64,000 nucleotides of DNA from Geobacter argillaceus (GCF_007830735.1 NZ_VLLN01000008.1:102867-166866); one strand, 5' to 3'; shown: positions 51,509-59,986, numbered from the stretch's first letter. Program-made: numbers and translations. Notes: generated by a model from the sequence alone, not told the origin.

Positions 51509-53263
51509 TTAGTAGCCCTCTATTTCCTGCCGCAGCTGCTGCTCCCGGTGGATCGCCGCATAGCGGCCGTCCAGGGCCAGTAGTCGCTCGTGATTCCCCT
51601 GCTCAACGATCTTCCCCTCCTCCAGCACGATGATCCGGTCGCACTCCCTCAGGGCCGAGAGGCGATGGGAGACGATGATGACGGTCCTCTGGCCGTAGTA
51701 GCCGGCCAGGTTGCGAAGGATCTCTTCTTCGGTGCGGGCATCCACTGCCGACAAGGGATCGTCCAGGATCAGGACTGCCGGGTCCTTGAGCAGTGCCCGG
51801 GCGATGGCGGCGCGCTGTTTCTGGCCGCCGGAAAGGGTGATCCCACGCTCCCCCACCAGTGTGGCGTAGCCATCCGGAAAACGGGCAACATCACCGTCAA
51901 GGCTGGCCAGGCGGGCCGCTGCCTCGACCGCCGCGTCGTCGGCGTCGTCCCGGCCAAAGGCGATATTCGCGCTTAGGCTGCGGGAAAAGAGGAACGACTC
52001 CTGGGGTACAAAACCGACCAGATCGCGCAGTTGGCTGAGCGCTAGGCGGTTGATGTCGATGCCGTCGATCATGATCATGCCGTCGGCCACCGGGTAGAGG
52101 CGGGCCAGCAACCGTACCAGTGTTGATTTGCCGGCCCCGATGGGGCCGACAATGCCGAGGCGCGATCCTGCCGGGATCGTCAGGGTGAGGTCGGACAATA
52201 GCGGTTCGACGCTGTAGGAGAACGACAGCCGGGCTAGCTGGATCTCGCCGCGGATGTCTGCCGCTGTTGTCGGGTTCTCCGCTTCCGTCACCGTTGCCTC
52301 GGCCGCAAGTACCTCGGTCAGGCGGGACATGGAGGCGGCGCCGCGCTGCATCAGGTTCAGAATCCAGCCAAAGACGATGGTTGGCCAGATGAGCATGGTC
52401 AGGTAGCCATTGAAGGCGACGAAGTCCCCCAGGGTTATGAGCCGTTGTGTCACCTGTTGCCCGCCATACAGCAGGACAATCAGGGTTCCCAGGGCGCCGG
52501 TGGCAGCCATGACCGGTATCATCAGTCCGCGCAGCTGGGCGATGCGCATATTGCTGGCCATGTAGCGGCCGCTCGCCTCGGCGAACGTGTCGATAGCTGC
52601 CTCTTCCCGACAGTAGGCCTTGATCACGGCGGCGGCGGAGACGTTTTCCTCCACGACGCTGGTGAGTCTGGCCAGCTCTTCCTGTGCCCGCTTGGAGCGG
52701 CGGAACATGGACGCGCTGAGCCGCTTCACCACCAGGATCATGGCAGGGAAGGGGAGTATGGCACAGAGGGTGAGCAGCGGACTGATCCGGATCATCAGGG
52801 CAAGCGCGGCCAGATAGATGACCACGGTGTTGATGATGTTCAGCACGCCGAAGCCGAGTAGCATTCTGACGTTGGTCAGGTCGTTGGCAAATCTGGACAT
52901 GAGATCGCCGGTCCGCTCCTTGGTGAAAAAGGGGAGATCAAGGGCGAGCAGCCTGGCGTAGAGGTCGTCCCTGATGCGGTATTCGATCCGGCGGGCCGCA
53001 TGGAGGAGCGCGGTGCGGGAGAAGATGCGGATCGTGCCGTGCAGGACAGCGGCAGCGATGATCAGGCCACCGTACCAGGCCGGAGAGTGGTGGGGAGTGG
53101 TCGGCTTTTGCAGGCTTTCCACGGCCAGTTTGAGCAGCCAGGGAATCAGCAGGGCGCAGGCGTTGGTGCCGAGCAGGCAGACAGCGCCTGTCAGATAGCT
53201 GCGCCGGTCATCGCGCATGTAGCTATATAGTCTGACCAGATCGCTGATAACCCCTCCGTACAC
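51509..53263 (-). CDS. ABC exporter half-transporter, degenerate Walker B
   Basis: A 584-residue partner of the next gene. Six-helix domain (about 15-310), Walker A GPIGAGKST, signature LSGGQKQR and Walker B VLILDDPLSAVD, with Asp in place of the catalytic Glu. Heterodimeric exporters (TM287/288, BmrCD) show just this split. The stop and the partner start abut, so expression is coupled. Start taken as GTG at 53263; ribosome site is poor, and ATG at 53218 (MRDDRRSYL) is an alternative. Confidence 0.9.
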   Translation of the reverse strand: MYGGVISDLVRLYSYMRDDRRSYLTGAVCLLGTNACALLIPWLLKLAVESLQKPTTPHHSPAWYGGLIIAAAVLHGTIRIFSRTALLHAARRIEYRIRDDLYARLLALDLPFFTKERTGDLMSRFANDLTNVRMLLGFGVLNIINTVVIYLAALALMIRISPLLTLCAILPFPAMILVVKRLSASMFRRSKRAQEELARLTSVVEENVSAAAVIKAYCREEAAIDTFAEASGRYMASNMRIAQLRGLMIPVMAATGALGTLIVLLYGGQQVTQRLITLGDFVAFNGYLTMLIWPTIVFGWILNLMQRGAASMSRLTEVLAAEATVTEAENPTTAADIRGEIQLARLSFSYSVEPLLSDLTLTIPAGSRLGIVGPIGAGKSTLVRLLARLYPVADGMIMIDGIDINRLALSQLRDLVGFVPQESFLFSRSLSANIAFGRDDADDAAVEAAARLASLDGDVARFPDGYATLVGERGITLSGGQKQRAAIARALLKDPAVLILDDPLSAVDARTEEEILRNLAGYYGQRTVIIVSHRLSALRECDRIIVLEEGKIVEQGNHERLLALDGRYAAIHREQQLRQEIEGY

Positions 53264-53733
53264 TGTTTGGCATGATCAACAGCGCCTCTCTTGTATCCTG
53301 TTTTTCCGTGGCTGTCAAAGCGACCTTCTGTCCGGAGAAGGGGATCTCAGAGGATTTGTAAATTCATCAAAGTTTCTTAGGAGACACTTTTTCTGCATTG
53401 TGTGTTCTATTTTGATGGGATCGGATAACATCGCTGATAGGTTATATGTAAATATTGCTTGTCATAGCAGTATGTTGCACTGTTTTGTGCTGTTCTATTT
53501 CGGCGTAAACCAATCGTTATAGTTGTTGACAAAAGGGTTTTGCGTATGGTATCGATTTTTTACTTTTAGTAAAATGGTTGACGCGGCAACCCCCATTATA
53601 CACAAGTAGTTGTCTTTAATGTTTTAGCAACAATAAACAGAAGCCTCGATCATCCTCCAATACCCCCCTTCAGATTGTTTCACGTGCCTGCTCAAGCCTT
53701 TCTCCCGGCAACGGAGCAGGAAATGGAGTTTCA
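53264..53733. other. Long divergent regulatory region before the Hdr operon
   Basis: 470 bases without a gene, unusually AT-rich in 53340-53640. It contains TTGACA at 53526-53531 with only a weak -10 (TATCGA, 53550-53555), and a perfect palindrome TTTTACT/AGTAAAA (53558-53574). Both may act in control of the hdr operon to the right. Nothing like an RNA gene was recognised. Confidence 0.5.
53558..53574. promoter_or_regulatory. AT-rich inverted repeat in the Hdr upstream region
   Basis: TTTTACT (53558-53564) and AGTAAAA (53568-53574) with a three-base centre; it lies just after the promoter-like TTGACA and could be an operator. Confidence 0.4.
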
Positions 53734-54318
53734 ATGAAGCACACCAAGATGACCTTGTCTCAGACGACGATGAATCTCGATTTTGTGAAGAAAGTTGAGA
53801 AGCTGTCGGGGAGTTCTGTGCGGCGGTGTTTCCAGTGCGGGAAGTGCTCGGCGGGGTGCCCGATGCGGTCGTTCATGGAGCACCCGCCGAACCGGATCGT
53901 GCGGCTGTTGCAGCTGGGGCAGTTTGAACGGGTACTGGCGGGACGGAGCATCTGGTACTGCGCTTCGTGCGAGACCTGCACGACCCGCTGCCCGAACAAG
54001 GTTGACCTGGCGGCGATCATGGATGCCCTGCGCAAGCTCTCCTGGGATGCCGACGGCCCGTCCAAGGAGAGCTACGTGCAGCTGGCGAACCGGCTGTTCA
54101 TCGAGAACATCCGGAGCTACGGCCGGCAGTACGAAATGCGGCTGGCCGCGGTGTTCAACATGAAGAGCGGCCAGTTCCTGAAGGACTTCATGCTGGGTCC
54201 GAAACTGCTCACCAAGGGGAAGCTGAAGATGTTCCACCAAAAGAACCGGAACCTCCCTGAGATCGAAAAGATCTTCAGCCGGATCGAAGAGCTGCGTCTT
54301 AAAGGCGGTGACTCGTGA
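53734..54318 (+). CDS. hdrC: Heterodisulfide reductase subunit C-like Fe-S protein
   Basis: A 194-residue HdrC with two 4Fe-4S motifs, CFQCGKCSAGCP (about residues 32-43) and CASCETCTTRCP (about 76-87), and a helical C-terminus. It passes electrons between HdrA and HdrB. GGAG is five bases before the ATG. The stop codon is formed by a heptad repeat. It is the first gene of a rightward operon hdrC-B-A, mvhD and flx genes. Confidence 0.92.
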   Translation: MKHTKMTLSQTTMNLDFVKKVEKLSGSSVRRCFQCGKCSAGCPMRSFMEHPPNRIVRLLQLGQFERVLAGRSIWYCASCETCTTRCPNKVDLAAIMDALRKLSWDADGPSKESYVQLANRLFIENIRSYGRQYEMRLAAVFNMKSGQFLKDFMLGPKLLTKGKLKMFHQKNRNLPEIEKIFSRIEELRLKGGDS

Positions 54319-54328
54319 CTCGTGACTG
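54308..54328. repeat. Period-7 tandem repeat (GTGACTC), three units, containing a stop codon
   Basis: GTGACTC, GTGACTC, GTGACTG. The hdrC stop TGA (54316-54318) lies in the second unit. The unit is the reverse complement of the GAGTCAC unit at 38251-38278. Confidence 0.8.
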
Positions 54329-54351
54329 GTAAAGGCGGAAAGACAATAACG

Positions 54352-55233
54352 ATGAAACATAAACTGAGTTACTCCTACTATCCCGGCTGCTCCCTGCACG
54401 CCTCGGCGAAAGAATACGACGAATCGACGCGGGGGCTGTTCAAGGCGCTCAGGATCGGGCTTGTCGAAGTACCGGACTGGCTCTGCTGCGGGGCCACGCC
54501 GGCGCACAACGTTGACGAACTGCTATCGCTCTCCCTGTGCGCCAAGAACCTGGAGCTGGCCACCGGCGTAGAGGGTGACCTGGCGGTGGCCTGCGCGGCC
54601 TGCTTCTCGCGGCTGAAGACCACCCAGCACACCCTGGCGGGGAACGAGGAGAAACGGCGGCAGGTGGCATATGCCCTGGACGCCCCGCTGGCCATCGGGA
54701 AGCCGGTCAAACACCTGCTGGAGATCCTGGCGGGCGACCTCGGTCTGGAACAGCTGGCCGCCGCCGTCCAGAAACCGCTAAGCGGCCTTAAGATCGCCTG
54801 CTACTACGGCTGCCTCCTGACCCGGCCGCCGGAAGTCCCGCAACTGGACTGCACCGAAGCCCCCACCATCATGGAGCGGGTCATCGCAGCGGCCGGTGCC
54901 GAGACCGTCAGCTGGAGCCACCGGCTGGAATGCTGCGGGGCCAACTTCACCCTGTCGCGTCCCGGCGTGGTCCTGAAACTCTCCGGCGAGATCCTCGCCT
55001 CGGCCAAACGGGCCGGTGCCGACTGCCTCATGGTCGCCTGTCCCTTGTGCCACGGCAACCTGGACATCCGGCAGCAGGAGATCGAAGCAGCCAGCGGCGA
55101 GCGGTACGGTATGCCGGTCTTCTACATGACCCAGCTCCTGGCGTTGGCGGCCGGCGTAGCGCCGGGGAAACTCGGCTTTGACAGCATGATCACGAACCCG
55201 GTGCCGCTGTTGAAGGCAAAGCACCTGCTGTAG
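54352..55233 (+). CDS. hdrB: Heterodisulfide reductase subunit B-like protein
   Basis: A 293-residue HdrB with two CCG domains: PGCSLHA with LCCGATPAHN and CAACF, then YGCLLTRP with ECCGANFTLSRP and CPLCHGNLDIRQ. In methanogens these hold the noncubane clusters that reduce heterodisulfides; in this bacterium the thiol partner is unknown. The ATG at 54352 is chosen from GGAAAG upstream and the family start; the frame at 54322 is longer. Its stop TAG is the first part of a TAGGGGCG palindrome. Confidence 0.92.
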   Translation: MKHKLSYSYYPGCSLHASAKEYDESTRGLFKALRIGLVEVPDWLCCGATPAHNVDELLSLSLCAKNLELATGVEGDLAVACAACFSRLKTTQHTLAGNEEKRRQVAYALDAPLAIGKPVKHLLEILAGDLGLEQLAAAVQKPLSGLKIACYYGCLLTRPPEVPQLDCTEAPTIMERVIAAAGAETVSWSHRLECCGANFTLSRPGVVLKLSGEILASAKRAGADCLMVACPLCHGNLDIRQQEIEAASGERYGMPVFYMTQLLALAAGVAPGKLGFDSMITNPVPLLKAKHLL

Positions 55234-55297
55234 GGGCGGGGTTTCTCCGCCCTGGTTGGAACAATGTGGAAAATGGGCGGGGAAACCCCGCCCCTAC
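55230..55297. repeat. Palindromic repeat (GTAGGGGCGGGGTTTC type)
   Basis: Left arm 55230-55252 and right arm 55275-55297 are complementary except one or two bases, with a 22-base loop. The left end supplies the hdrB stop TAG; the right end adjoins the hdrA ribosome site AAGGA. A half copy occurs at 58925. Confidence 0.88.
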
Positions 55298-55310
55298 AAG
55301 GAACGCATAC

Positions 55311-57308
55311 ATGTCCAGAATTGGCGTTTTTGTCTGTCACTGCGGAGAGAACATCTCCCGCACCGTGGATGTGGAGAAGGTAGCGGCCGAGGCCGGGAAG
55401 CTGTCCGGCGTCGCCCTGGCTACCGACTACAAATACATGTGCTCCGACCCGGGGCAGAACCTGCTGAAAAAGGCCGTCGCCGACCATAACCTGGAAGGGA
55501 TCGTCGTCGCCGCCTGCTCCCCGCGGATGCACGAAAAAACCTTCCGCAAGGCCGCCCAGGCGGCCGGCGTCAACCCGTTCCTGGTGGAAATGGCCAACAT
55601 CCGCGAGCACTGCTCCTGGGTCCACGAGGACAAGGCCGAAGCCACGAAAAAGGCCGGCGACATCGTCCGGATGCTCGTCGAGCGGGTAAAACGGGACAAG
55701 AAACTGGTCCCGATCACGGTCCCGGTAACCAAGCGGGCGCTGGTCATCGGCGGCGGCATCGCCGGCATCCAGGCAGCCCTGGACATCGCCGACAGCGGGC
55801 ACCGGGTCGTCCTCGTCGAACGGGAGCCCTCCATCGGCGGGCACATGGCCCAGCTCTCCGAAACCTTCCCGACATTGGACTGCTCCCAGTGCATCATGAC
55901 CCCGAAAATGGTCGACGTCGCCAACCACCCGAACATCACCCTCCACACCTACTCGGAGATCGAACAGGTCGACGGCTACATCGGCAACTTCCGGATCACC
56001 ATCCGGAAAAAGGCCAGAAGCGTCGACATGGGCAAATGTACCGGCTGCGGGGTCTGCATGGCCAAATGCCCGCAGAAGAAAATCAAAAACAGCTTCGACC
56101 GCGACCTGGGGACAAGGCCGGCCATCTACGTCCCGTTCCCCCAGGCCGTCCCGAACACCCCGGTCATCGACCGGGAGAACTGCACCTGGTTCAAAACCGG
56201 CAAATGCGGGGTCTGCCAGAAAGTCTGCGGCCCGGGCGCGGTCGACTACACCCGGGAAGACGAGCTGATCCTTGAACCGGTCGGCGCCATCGTCGTCGCC
56301 ACCGGGTTCGAACTGTACAGCATCAGCGAAAAGCCCAAAGGCTCCCCCATCAAAGGGTACGGCGAATTCGGCCACGGCAACCTCCCGGACGTCATCGACG
56401 GCATGACCTTCGAGCGGCTGGCAAGTGCCTCCGGCCCCACCGGCGGCAAGATCCAGCGTCCCTCCGACGGCAAAGAACCAAAGCAAATCGTCTTTGTCCA
56501 GTGCGTCGGCTCCAGAGCCCGGGAAAAAGGGATCTCCTACTGCTCCAAGATCTGTTGCATGTACACCGCCAAACACACCATGCTCTACAAGCACAAGGTC
56601 CACGACGGCCAGGCCTACGTCTTCTTCATGGACGCGCGGACCCCGGGCAAAGGGTACGACGAATTCTGGCGCCGGGCGGTCGAGGAAGAAGAAGCGGTCT
56701 ACATCCGCGGCATGGTCAGTCGCCTCTACCAGAAAGACGACAAAATCGTCGTCATGGGGAGCGACATCTCCGTTGGGGTCCAGGTCGAGATCGAAGCCGA
56801 CCTGGTCGTCCTGGCCACCGCCGTCCAGGCACGGCAAGGGGCCGACAGCCTGGCCCAGAAGCTCGGCATCTCCTACGACAGCTACAACTTCTACTCCGAG
56901 GCCCACGCGAAGCTAAGACCGGTGGAGTGCGCCACGGCCGGGGTTTATCTCGCCGGGGCCTGCCAGGGACCGAAAGACATCCCGGACAGCGTCAGCCAGG
57001 CCTCTGCGGCCGCGGCCAAAGTCATGACCCTCTTTGCGAAAGACGAACTGGAGCGGGAACCGATCGTCGCCAAGGTCGTTGATCGGTACTGCGCCGGCTG
57101 CCTCGCCTGCAAAAAGGTCTGCCCGTACGGCGCCGTGGAAGAGAAAGAGATCCGGGACCGAAGCGGCAACCTCATCAAAGTCGTCGCCTATGTCAACCCC
57201 GGCGTCTGCGGCGGCTGCGGCACCTGCCAGGCCACCTGCCCGTCGAAATCGGTGGAGCTCGATGGTTATACGGACGAGCAGATCATGGCGATGATAGAAG
57301 CGTTATAA
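55311..57308 (+). CDS. hdrA: Heterodisulfide reductase subunit A-like flavoprotein
   Basis: A 665-residue HdrA. VCHCGENISRTVD (about 8-20) opens the N-terminal domain, FAD loop VIGGGIAGIQAAL lies near 145-157, followed by SIGGHMAQLSETFPTLDC; a 4Fe-4S pair near 240 (CTGCGVCMAKCP) and near 300 (CGVCQKVCGPG), and a C-terminal ferredoxin pair (CAGCLACKKVCP, CGGCGTCQATCP). HdrA is the bifurcating flavoprotein in Hdr complexes. AAGGA is nine bases before the ATG. It joins HdrB/C on one side and MvhD/Flx on the other. Confidence 0.94.
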   Translation: MSRIGVFVCHCGENISRTVDVEKVAAEAGKLSGVALATDYKYMCSDPGQNLLKKAVADHNLEGIVVAACSPRMHEKTFRKAAQAAGVNPFLVEMANIREHCSWVHEDKAEATKKAGDIVRMLVERVKRDKKLVPITVPVTKRALVIGGGIAGIQAALDIADSGHRVVLVEREPSIGGHMAQLSETFPTLDCSQCIMTPKMVDVANHPNITLHTYSEIEQVDGYIGNFRITIRKKARSVDMGKCTGCGVCMAKCPQKKIKNSFDRDLGTRPAIYVPFPQAVPNTPVIDRENCTWFKTGKCGVCQKVCGPGAVDYTREDELILEPVGAIVVATGFELYSISEKPKGSPIKGYGEFGHGNLPDVIDGMTFERLASASGPTGGKIQRPSDGKEPKQIVFVQCVGSRAREKGISYCSKICCMYTAKHTMLYKHKVHDGQAYVFFMDARTPGKGYDEFWRRAVEEEEAVYIRGMVSRLYQKDDKIVVMGSDISVGVQVEIEADLVVLATAVQARQGADSLAQKLGISYDSYNFYSEAHAKLRPVECATAGVYLAGACQGPKDIPDSVSQASAAAAKVMTLFAKDELEREPIVAKVVDRYCAGCLACKKVCPYGAVEEKEIRDRSGNLIKVVAYVNPGVCGGCGTCQATCPSKSVELDGYTDEQIMAMIEAL

Positions 57309-57313
57309 AAACA

Positions 57314-57363
57314 GTTCGATGTTCGAGGTTGAAAAACAAAACGTCGAACGTCGAACATCGAAC
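57314..57363. repeat. Period-7 repeats forming an imperfect palindrome (GTTCGAT / GTCGAAC)
   Basis: GTTCGAT, GTTCGAG (57314-57327), a 15-base linker, then GTCGAAC, GTCGAAC, ATCGAAC (57343-57363). The right half is the complement of the left unit. Ten bases later comes the ATG of mvhD. Confidence 0.88.
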
Positions 57364-57372
57364 AGGATTCCT

Positions 57373-57858
57373 ATGAAACACGCATTCGAACCGAAGATAG
57401 CCGCCTTTGTCTGTACCTGGTGCACCTACGCCGGGGCGGATCTGGCCGGCACCAGCCGTCTGCAGTATCCCCCCAACGTCCGGGTGCTCAAATTCCCGTG
57501 CACCGGGCGGATCGACCCGGTCTTCATCCTGCGGGCGTTCCAGAAAGGTGCCGACGGGGTCCTCGTCTCCGGCTGCCATCCGGGCGACTGCCACTACATG
57601 GCCGGCAACTACCACGCGAGGCGGCGGTTCGCCGCCTTCCGGAAACTGCTGGAATTCGTCGGCGTGGACCTGGAGAGGCTGCAGTTCTCCTGGGTCTCGG
57701 CCGCCGAAGGGGGAAAATGGGTGGAAATGGTCACCGGCCTCACCGAGCGGGTCAGGGGCATGGGACCGCTCACCGAATTCAGGGAACTGGAACAGGCGGA
57801 GTGCTGGTCCGGGAAACTGAACACCCCGGAACTCAACGAGGCGTACGAGAGCATCTGA
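57373..57858 (+). CDS. mvhD: MvhD/FlxD-type electron-transfer protein
   Basis: A 161-residue MvhD-like 2Fe-2S protein: FVCTWCTYAGADLAG, KFPCTGRIDP and SGCHPGDCHY hold the cysteines. In methanogens it links hydrogenase to HdrA; in the bacterial Flx-Hdr complex the same type (FlxD) links the NADH-oxidising FlxABC to HdrA. AGGA is five bases before the ATG. It lies between hdrA and the flx genes, which supports the latter. Confidence 0.92.
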   Translation: MKHAFEPKIAAFVCTWCTYAGADLAGTSRLQYPPNVRVLKFPCTGRIDPVFILRAFQKGADGVLVSGCHPGDCHYMAGNYHARRRFAAFRKLLEFVGVDLERLQFSWVSAAEGGKWVEMVTGLTERVRGMGPLTEFRELEQAECWSGKLNTPELNEAYESI

Positions 57859-57878
57859 AGCCAACAAACATCTTAAGC

Positions 57879-57959
57879 AACCGCAGATGAACGCAGATGC
57901 ACGCAAATAAAACCTTTAGGTTTGTTTTTATCGGTGTTTATCTGCGTGCATCAGCGGTT
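57879..57959. repeat. Imperfect palindrome with ten-base units (CGCAGATGAA type)
   Basis: Left arm units CGCAGATGAA, CGCAGATGCA, CGCAAATAAA (from 57882), right arm complementary with TTTATCTGCG and TGCATCAGCG up to 57959. It fills most of the 114-base gap after mvhD. The units are a period of ten, unlike the heptads, but the design is the same. Confidence 0.8.
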
Positions 57960-57972
57960 GAAAAGGTTTTTT

Positions 57973-58920
57973 ATGGACAACACAACAACCAGACTCGATG
58001 TAACCCCCTTGGTGGACGACGTCTACTACCAGGCCGTCACCGCAGCGATCCGCAGCGAGGCGATCCGCCTCCTGGGCGAAGGCTCGGTGGCTGCCGTGGT
58101 CGGCTACCGGGCCGGCCGGCGAAACAACACTGCCCTGCCGGCAATCGTCACCGCCATCGACCAGGTGGACCAACTGATCTTTACCCCGGCCTGCGTCAAC
58201 AACCTGGCCCTCTACCTCACCAGGGCCAAGCAAGAGGTCAAAGGGAAGGGTACGCTCGCCCTCGTTGCCAAAGGGTGCGATCTGCGGGCCGTGGCCGGGC
58301 TCCTGGGGGAAAACCAGCTGAAGCGCGACGACGTGCACCTGATCGGCATCGCCTGCGCCGGCGTCTACAGTGCCGCTGCCGACCGGGGCCTGCCCCTCTC
58401 AGAGGCGACCATAGCCCGGAAATGCCGGGAATGCACAGTCCACGAACCGCGCGGGACCGACGCCGTTGCCGGCATCCTGCCCAAGCTCAAGGAACTCCCC
58501 CACCTGGAGAGCGCGGAACTGGCAAAGCTCGAAGCCATGACCCCCAAAGAGCGGTGGGACTACTGGCAGGCCCACTTTGCCCGCTGCATCAGGTGCCTCG
58601 CCTGCCGGCAGGTCTGCCCCTTCTGCTTCTGCGAGCAGTGCCTGTGCGACCGCAACCGCCCCCAGGCCGTGGAAGCGACCCCGCGGCCGGCCGGCAACAG
58701 TGCCTGGCACATCGTGCGGGCCATGCACCTGGCCGGGAGATGCTCGGCCTGTGCCGAATGCGAACGGGTCTGCCCCATGGACATCCCCTTGAACCTCCTC
58801 AACCGGAAAATGGCCAAGGAGCTGAAAGAGCTGTACGCCTACGAGGCCGGGCTGGCCCCGCAGGAAAAGGGACCGCTTACCTCTTACAAGGAAGACGACG
58901 ACCAGAGTTTCATCAAATGA
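57973..58920 (+). CDS. Fe-S protein of the Flx module (4Fe-4S dicluster)
   Basis: A 315-residue protein. Residues about 20-190 resemble the N-terminal part of F420-hydrogenase beta-type subunits; a bacterial-ferredoxin-like Cys pair follows: CIRCLACRQVCPFCFCEQCLC (about 210-231, so a cluster of Cys) and CSACAECERVCP (about 256-267). It is likely FlxB or FlxC, carrying electrons from FlxA to MvhD. AAGG is six bases before the ATG at 57973. The next gene follows after 61 bases. Confidence 0.75.
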   Translation: MDNTTTRLDVTPLVDDVYYQAVTAAIRSEAIRLLGEGSVAAVVGYRAGRRNNTALPAIVTAIDQVDQLIFTPACVNNLALYLTRAKQEVKGKGTLALVAKGCDLRAVAGLLGENQLKRDDVHLIGIACAGVYSAAADRGLPLSEATIARKCRECTVHEPRGTDAVAGILPKLKELPHLESAELAKLEAMTPKERWDYWQAHFARCIRCLACRQVCPFCFCEQCLCDRNRPQAVEATPRPAGNSAWHIVRAMHLAGRCSACAECERVCPMDIPLNLLNRKMAKELKELYAYEAGLAPQEKGPLTSYKEDDDQSFIK

Positions 58921-58924
58921 TCAC

Positions 58925-58972
58925 GTAGGGGCGGGGTTTCCCCGCCCAGGGCGTGGCAACCGCGCCCTTATA
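58925..58972. repeat. TAGGGGCGGGG repeat, second copy with extra hairpin
   Basis: The left arm GTAGGGGCGGGGTTTCCCCGC starts at 58925 (the same as at 55230), then a second hairpin AGGGCG/CGCCCT (58948-58967) occurs before the next gene's ribosome site AGGGAACG. Confidence 0.75.
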
Positions 58973-58981
58973 GGGAACGAT

Positions 58982-59986
58982 ATGGCAAAAACGATCACCG
59001 AACAGCAGTTGGCCAGCCTCATCGACACCCTCGTCAGAGAAGGGAAACGGGTCGTCGGCCCGAAACAAGCCGGCACCATGACCCTCTACGAGCCGCTCAC
59101 AAGCGGCAAAGAGCTGGCCCCGGGGGAACTTCCCCGCCGCTCCGCCAAAGAGACCTTTTTTCCCCTCTGCGAGAAGATCCTCTCCTATGCCAAACAGGAG
59201 GGGACAACAACCGTCACCGACGTGGACCTGACGCAGCTCCCCGAGACCGTCCTCATCGGCGCCCGTCCCTGCGACGCCGCTGCCGTTCCGGTCCTGGACG
59301 CCGTCTTCTCCTGGGACTATCACGACGAATTTTTCCTGGAACGGCGGAACAAAACCACCATCATCGGCATCGCCTGCACCACGGCTGACGACGCCTGCTT
59401 TTGCACTGCCGTCGGCCTCTCCCCGGTCGACGGCAAAGGGAGCGATCTCTTCCTCCTGCCGCTGGCAGGGGGAGGGTACCGCTGCCAGGCCATCACCGAC
59501 AAGGGGACCCGGCTCATGGCCCGCCATGGGGAGCTGTTCACGGAAGCAGAAGGGGGCAAACCGCTCCCCCTGGCCGAACCGCAGCTGGGCAAACTCGACC
59601 TGACCAAGATCAAGGCGTGGCTGGACAACAACTTCGAGCACCCGCTCTGGGCCACCATCGCCGAACGGTGCGTTGGCTGCGGGGTCTGCGCGTACGTATG
59701 CCCCGCCTGCCACTGCTTCGACATCAGCGACGAAGGGACGGAACAAAAAGGGGAGCGGCGCAAACACTGGGATGCCTGCGGGTTCGGGAAATTCACCAAC
59801 CACGCCTCCGGCCACAACCCCCGTGACGTCCAGCAAAAGCGTTACCGCAACCGGATCATGCACAAATTCAAATACTACCACGACAAATTCGGTCAGACGC
59901 TGTGCACCGGCTGCGGCCGCTGCATCCGCGCCTGCCCGGTCGGCATTGACATCGCAGGCATATTGGAAGAGATAACAACGAAATAA
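58982..59986 (+). CDS. Fe-S protein of the Flx module, hydrogenase beta-subunit-like
   Basis: A 334-residue protein with an N-terminal part like the sulfhydrogenase beta subunit (ETVLIGARPCDAAAVPVLD, about 82-100; CTTADDACFCTAVG) and two 4Fe-4S sites (CVGCGVCAYVCPACHC about 228-243; CTGCGRCIRACPVG about 307-320). It is the other Fe-S protein of FlxABCD and would sit between FlxA and the Hdr part. The ribosome site AGGGAACG is part of the palindrome upstream. Confidence 0.75.
   Translation: MAKTITEQQLASLIDTLVREGKRVVGPKQAGTMTLYEPLTSGKELAPGELPRRSAKETFFPLCEKILSYAKQEGTTTVTDVDLTQLPETVLIGARPCDAAAVPVLDAVFSWDYHDEFFLERRNKTTIIGIACTTADDACFCTAVGLSPVDGKGSDLFLLPLAGGGYRCQAITDKGTRLMARHGELFTEAEGGKPLPLAEPQLGKLDLTKIKAWLDNNFEHPLWATIAERCVGCGVCAYVCPACHCFDISDEGTEQKGERRKHWDACGFGKFTNHASGHNPRDVQQKRYRNRIMHKFKYYHDKFGQTLCTGCGRCIRACPVGIDIAGILEEITTK

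Noticed and set aside
55122..56906. A 594-codon minus-strand frame
   Set aside because: It is antisense to hdrA with its Fe-S and FAD motifs; composition is Asp/Val/Phe-rich, as expected for a shadow.
53734..57308. Selenocysteine or frameshift in the Hdr genes
   Set aside because: hdrC, hdrB and hdrA each run uninterrupted with all expected cysteines; no in-frame TGA needs to be read through.
11664..57363. CRISPR interpretation of the short repeats
   Set aside because: The units are seven bases in direct tandem without spacers; no cas genes are near.
57897..58928. A 343-codon plus-strand frame in another phase over the first Flx Fe-S gene
   Set aside because: Composition is Arg/Gly/Pro/Gln-rich with no motifs, while the frame at 57973 has the Fe-S cysteines.
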